DNA of 64,000 nt from Taeniopygia guttata (lineage: Eukaryota > Chordata > Aves > Passeriformes > Estrildidae). Below the pieces are notes generated by a model that saw nothing but the letters and a program-made list of their open reading frames with translations, was not told the DNA's origin and ran no database searches. Where the stretch lies: the NCBI RefSeq assembly GCF_048771995.1, contig NC_133026.1, positions 60,885,001 to 60,949,000 of the forward strand, given 5' to 3'. The position numbers and the translations under genes were made by a program. This document shows positions 63,394-64,000 of the stretch, piece by piece (position 1 is the first letter of the stretch; each line of letters starts with the position of its first letter).

Positions 63394-64000
63394 GTAAGTT
63401 GTTGAGCTGAGTGCAAAGACAGCCTGAATCCTTCCAGGGAAGAAAGTGTGAATAGCACAGAGACGTGCAGTTCAGTTCCAGAGCAATTGTGTGGCTGGTG
63501 CTCAAGGCCAGCAGAAATGTCCCTCTGCTCCCTGTCCCCAAAGTGACAGCCCCTGCTATGTCAGTGCTGCTCAGGCTGTGTGCTGCTCCCTTAGGCAGAG
63601 GCTCTGGAAGATGAGCTGGCCCTGCTCAGGAGCAGAGGTCAGCTGTGGTTGTGGTGAAGGCAAAGTATGGTGATGATGGAATGTGGAGAGGGGGATTTTG
63701 GGTGGGCTCTTTGGAAGTCCTGTGGCTTGTCCTGTAGGTCTTCTGTGCTGAGCAGCTGGCAGGTGGTGTGTGGCACACTGCCTGGAAAGAGGCTCTCGGG
63801 AAAGGGCAGGATACTAGTTTGGGCTCTTTGGCACTCTGGACAAGGAGTTTATGAATAATGTTTTCTAAGACTGACTGCAAAGGGCTTTTGTGAACACACT
63901 GTTTTCATGATGCTGCTGACTGACCTGAAGGTTCAACCTTTGGTGAAGAGATAGAACTGGGTGTGGTTTCTTTGTGTCCTTGTTAGCTGTTCTTCCATGC
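63394..64000 (+). other. Last visible intron of SERPINB6-type gene
   Basis: Intron sequence after the donor at 63394. No acceptor followed by the expected [10 protein letters not shown]-type coding start is found before the window ends, so the final exon with the reactive loop is outside. Confidence 0.7.

Overview
The window is bird genomic DNA. It holds a plus-strand array of five clade B serpins (ov-serpins). I read it as avian from three things: an intact ovalbumin gene, an intact MENT gene (the avian heterochromatin serpin), and many CR1 LINE fragments. The proteins differ from the chicken sequences I remember at many sites, so a non-galliform bird is likely, perhaps a passerine; the species is inference.

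Layout: 1-5.1 kb is 5' flank with CR1 debris and a 176-bp tandem duplication. 5.17-12.3 kb is ovalbumin (SERPINB14): a 46-bp leader exon, seven coding exons, 386 aa, with a promoter matching the chicken one in spacing. 12.3-21.8 kb is intergenic with CR1. 21.8-29.5 kb is SERPINB2 (PAI-2 type, 412 aa). 31.7-39.5 kb is MENT (410 aa, AT-hook in the CD loop). 40.7-42.1 kb is a CR1 with an old solo LTR inserted in it. 44.6-56.2 kb is a bomapin-like SERPINB10 paralogue (407 aa, nuclear-localisation-like CD loop), with an ancient CR1 and a second related LTR in its introns. 56.4-64 kb is a CpG-island promoter and the first six exons of a SERPINB6-type gene, whose last coding exon lies beyond the window.

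The genes are clearly tandem duplicates. Coding exons 5 and 6 are 118 and 143 bp in all five. The penultimate exon is 156 or 168 bp, and splice phases are identical. The first four genes have a separate CD-loop exon; the SERPINB6-type gene does not. Ovalbumin is the secreted egg-white member with a non-inhibitory type loop. SERPINB2 and the SERPINB10-like protein have inhibitory hinges with Arg at the predicted P1. MENT pairs a serpin fold with a DNA-binding loop. MENT and the SERPINB10-like gene also share a leader exon and an upstream GATA/purine-rich block, which suggests a recent pair with blood-cell expression. No tRNA, rRNA, CRISPR or unrelated protein gene was recognised. I found no wholly new system. 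The most interesting signals are the ovalbumin hinge change, the split of loop function between MENT and its neighbour, and the shared regulatory block.
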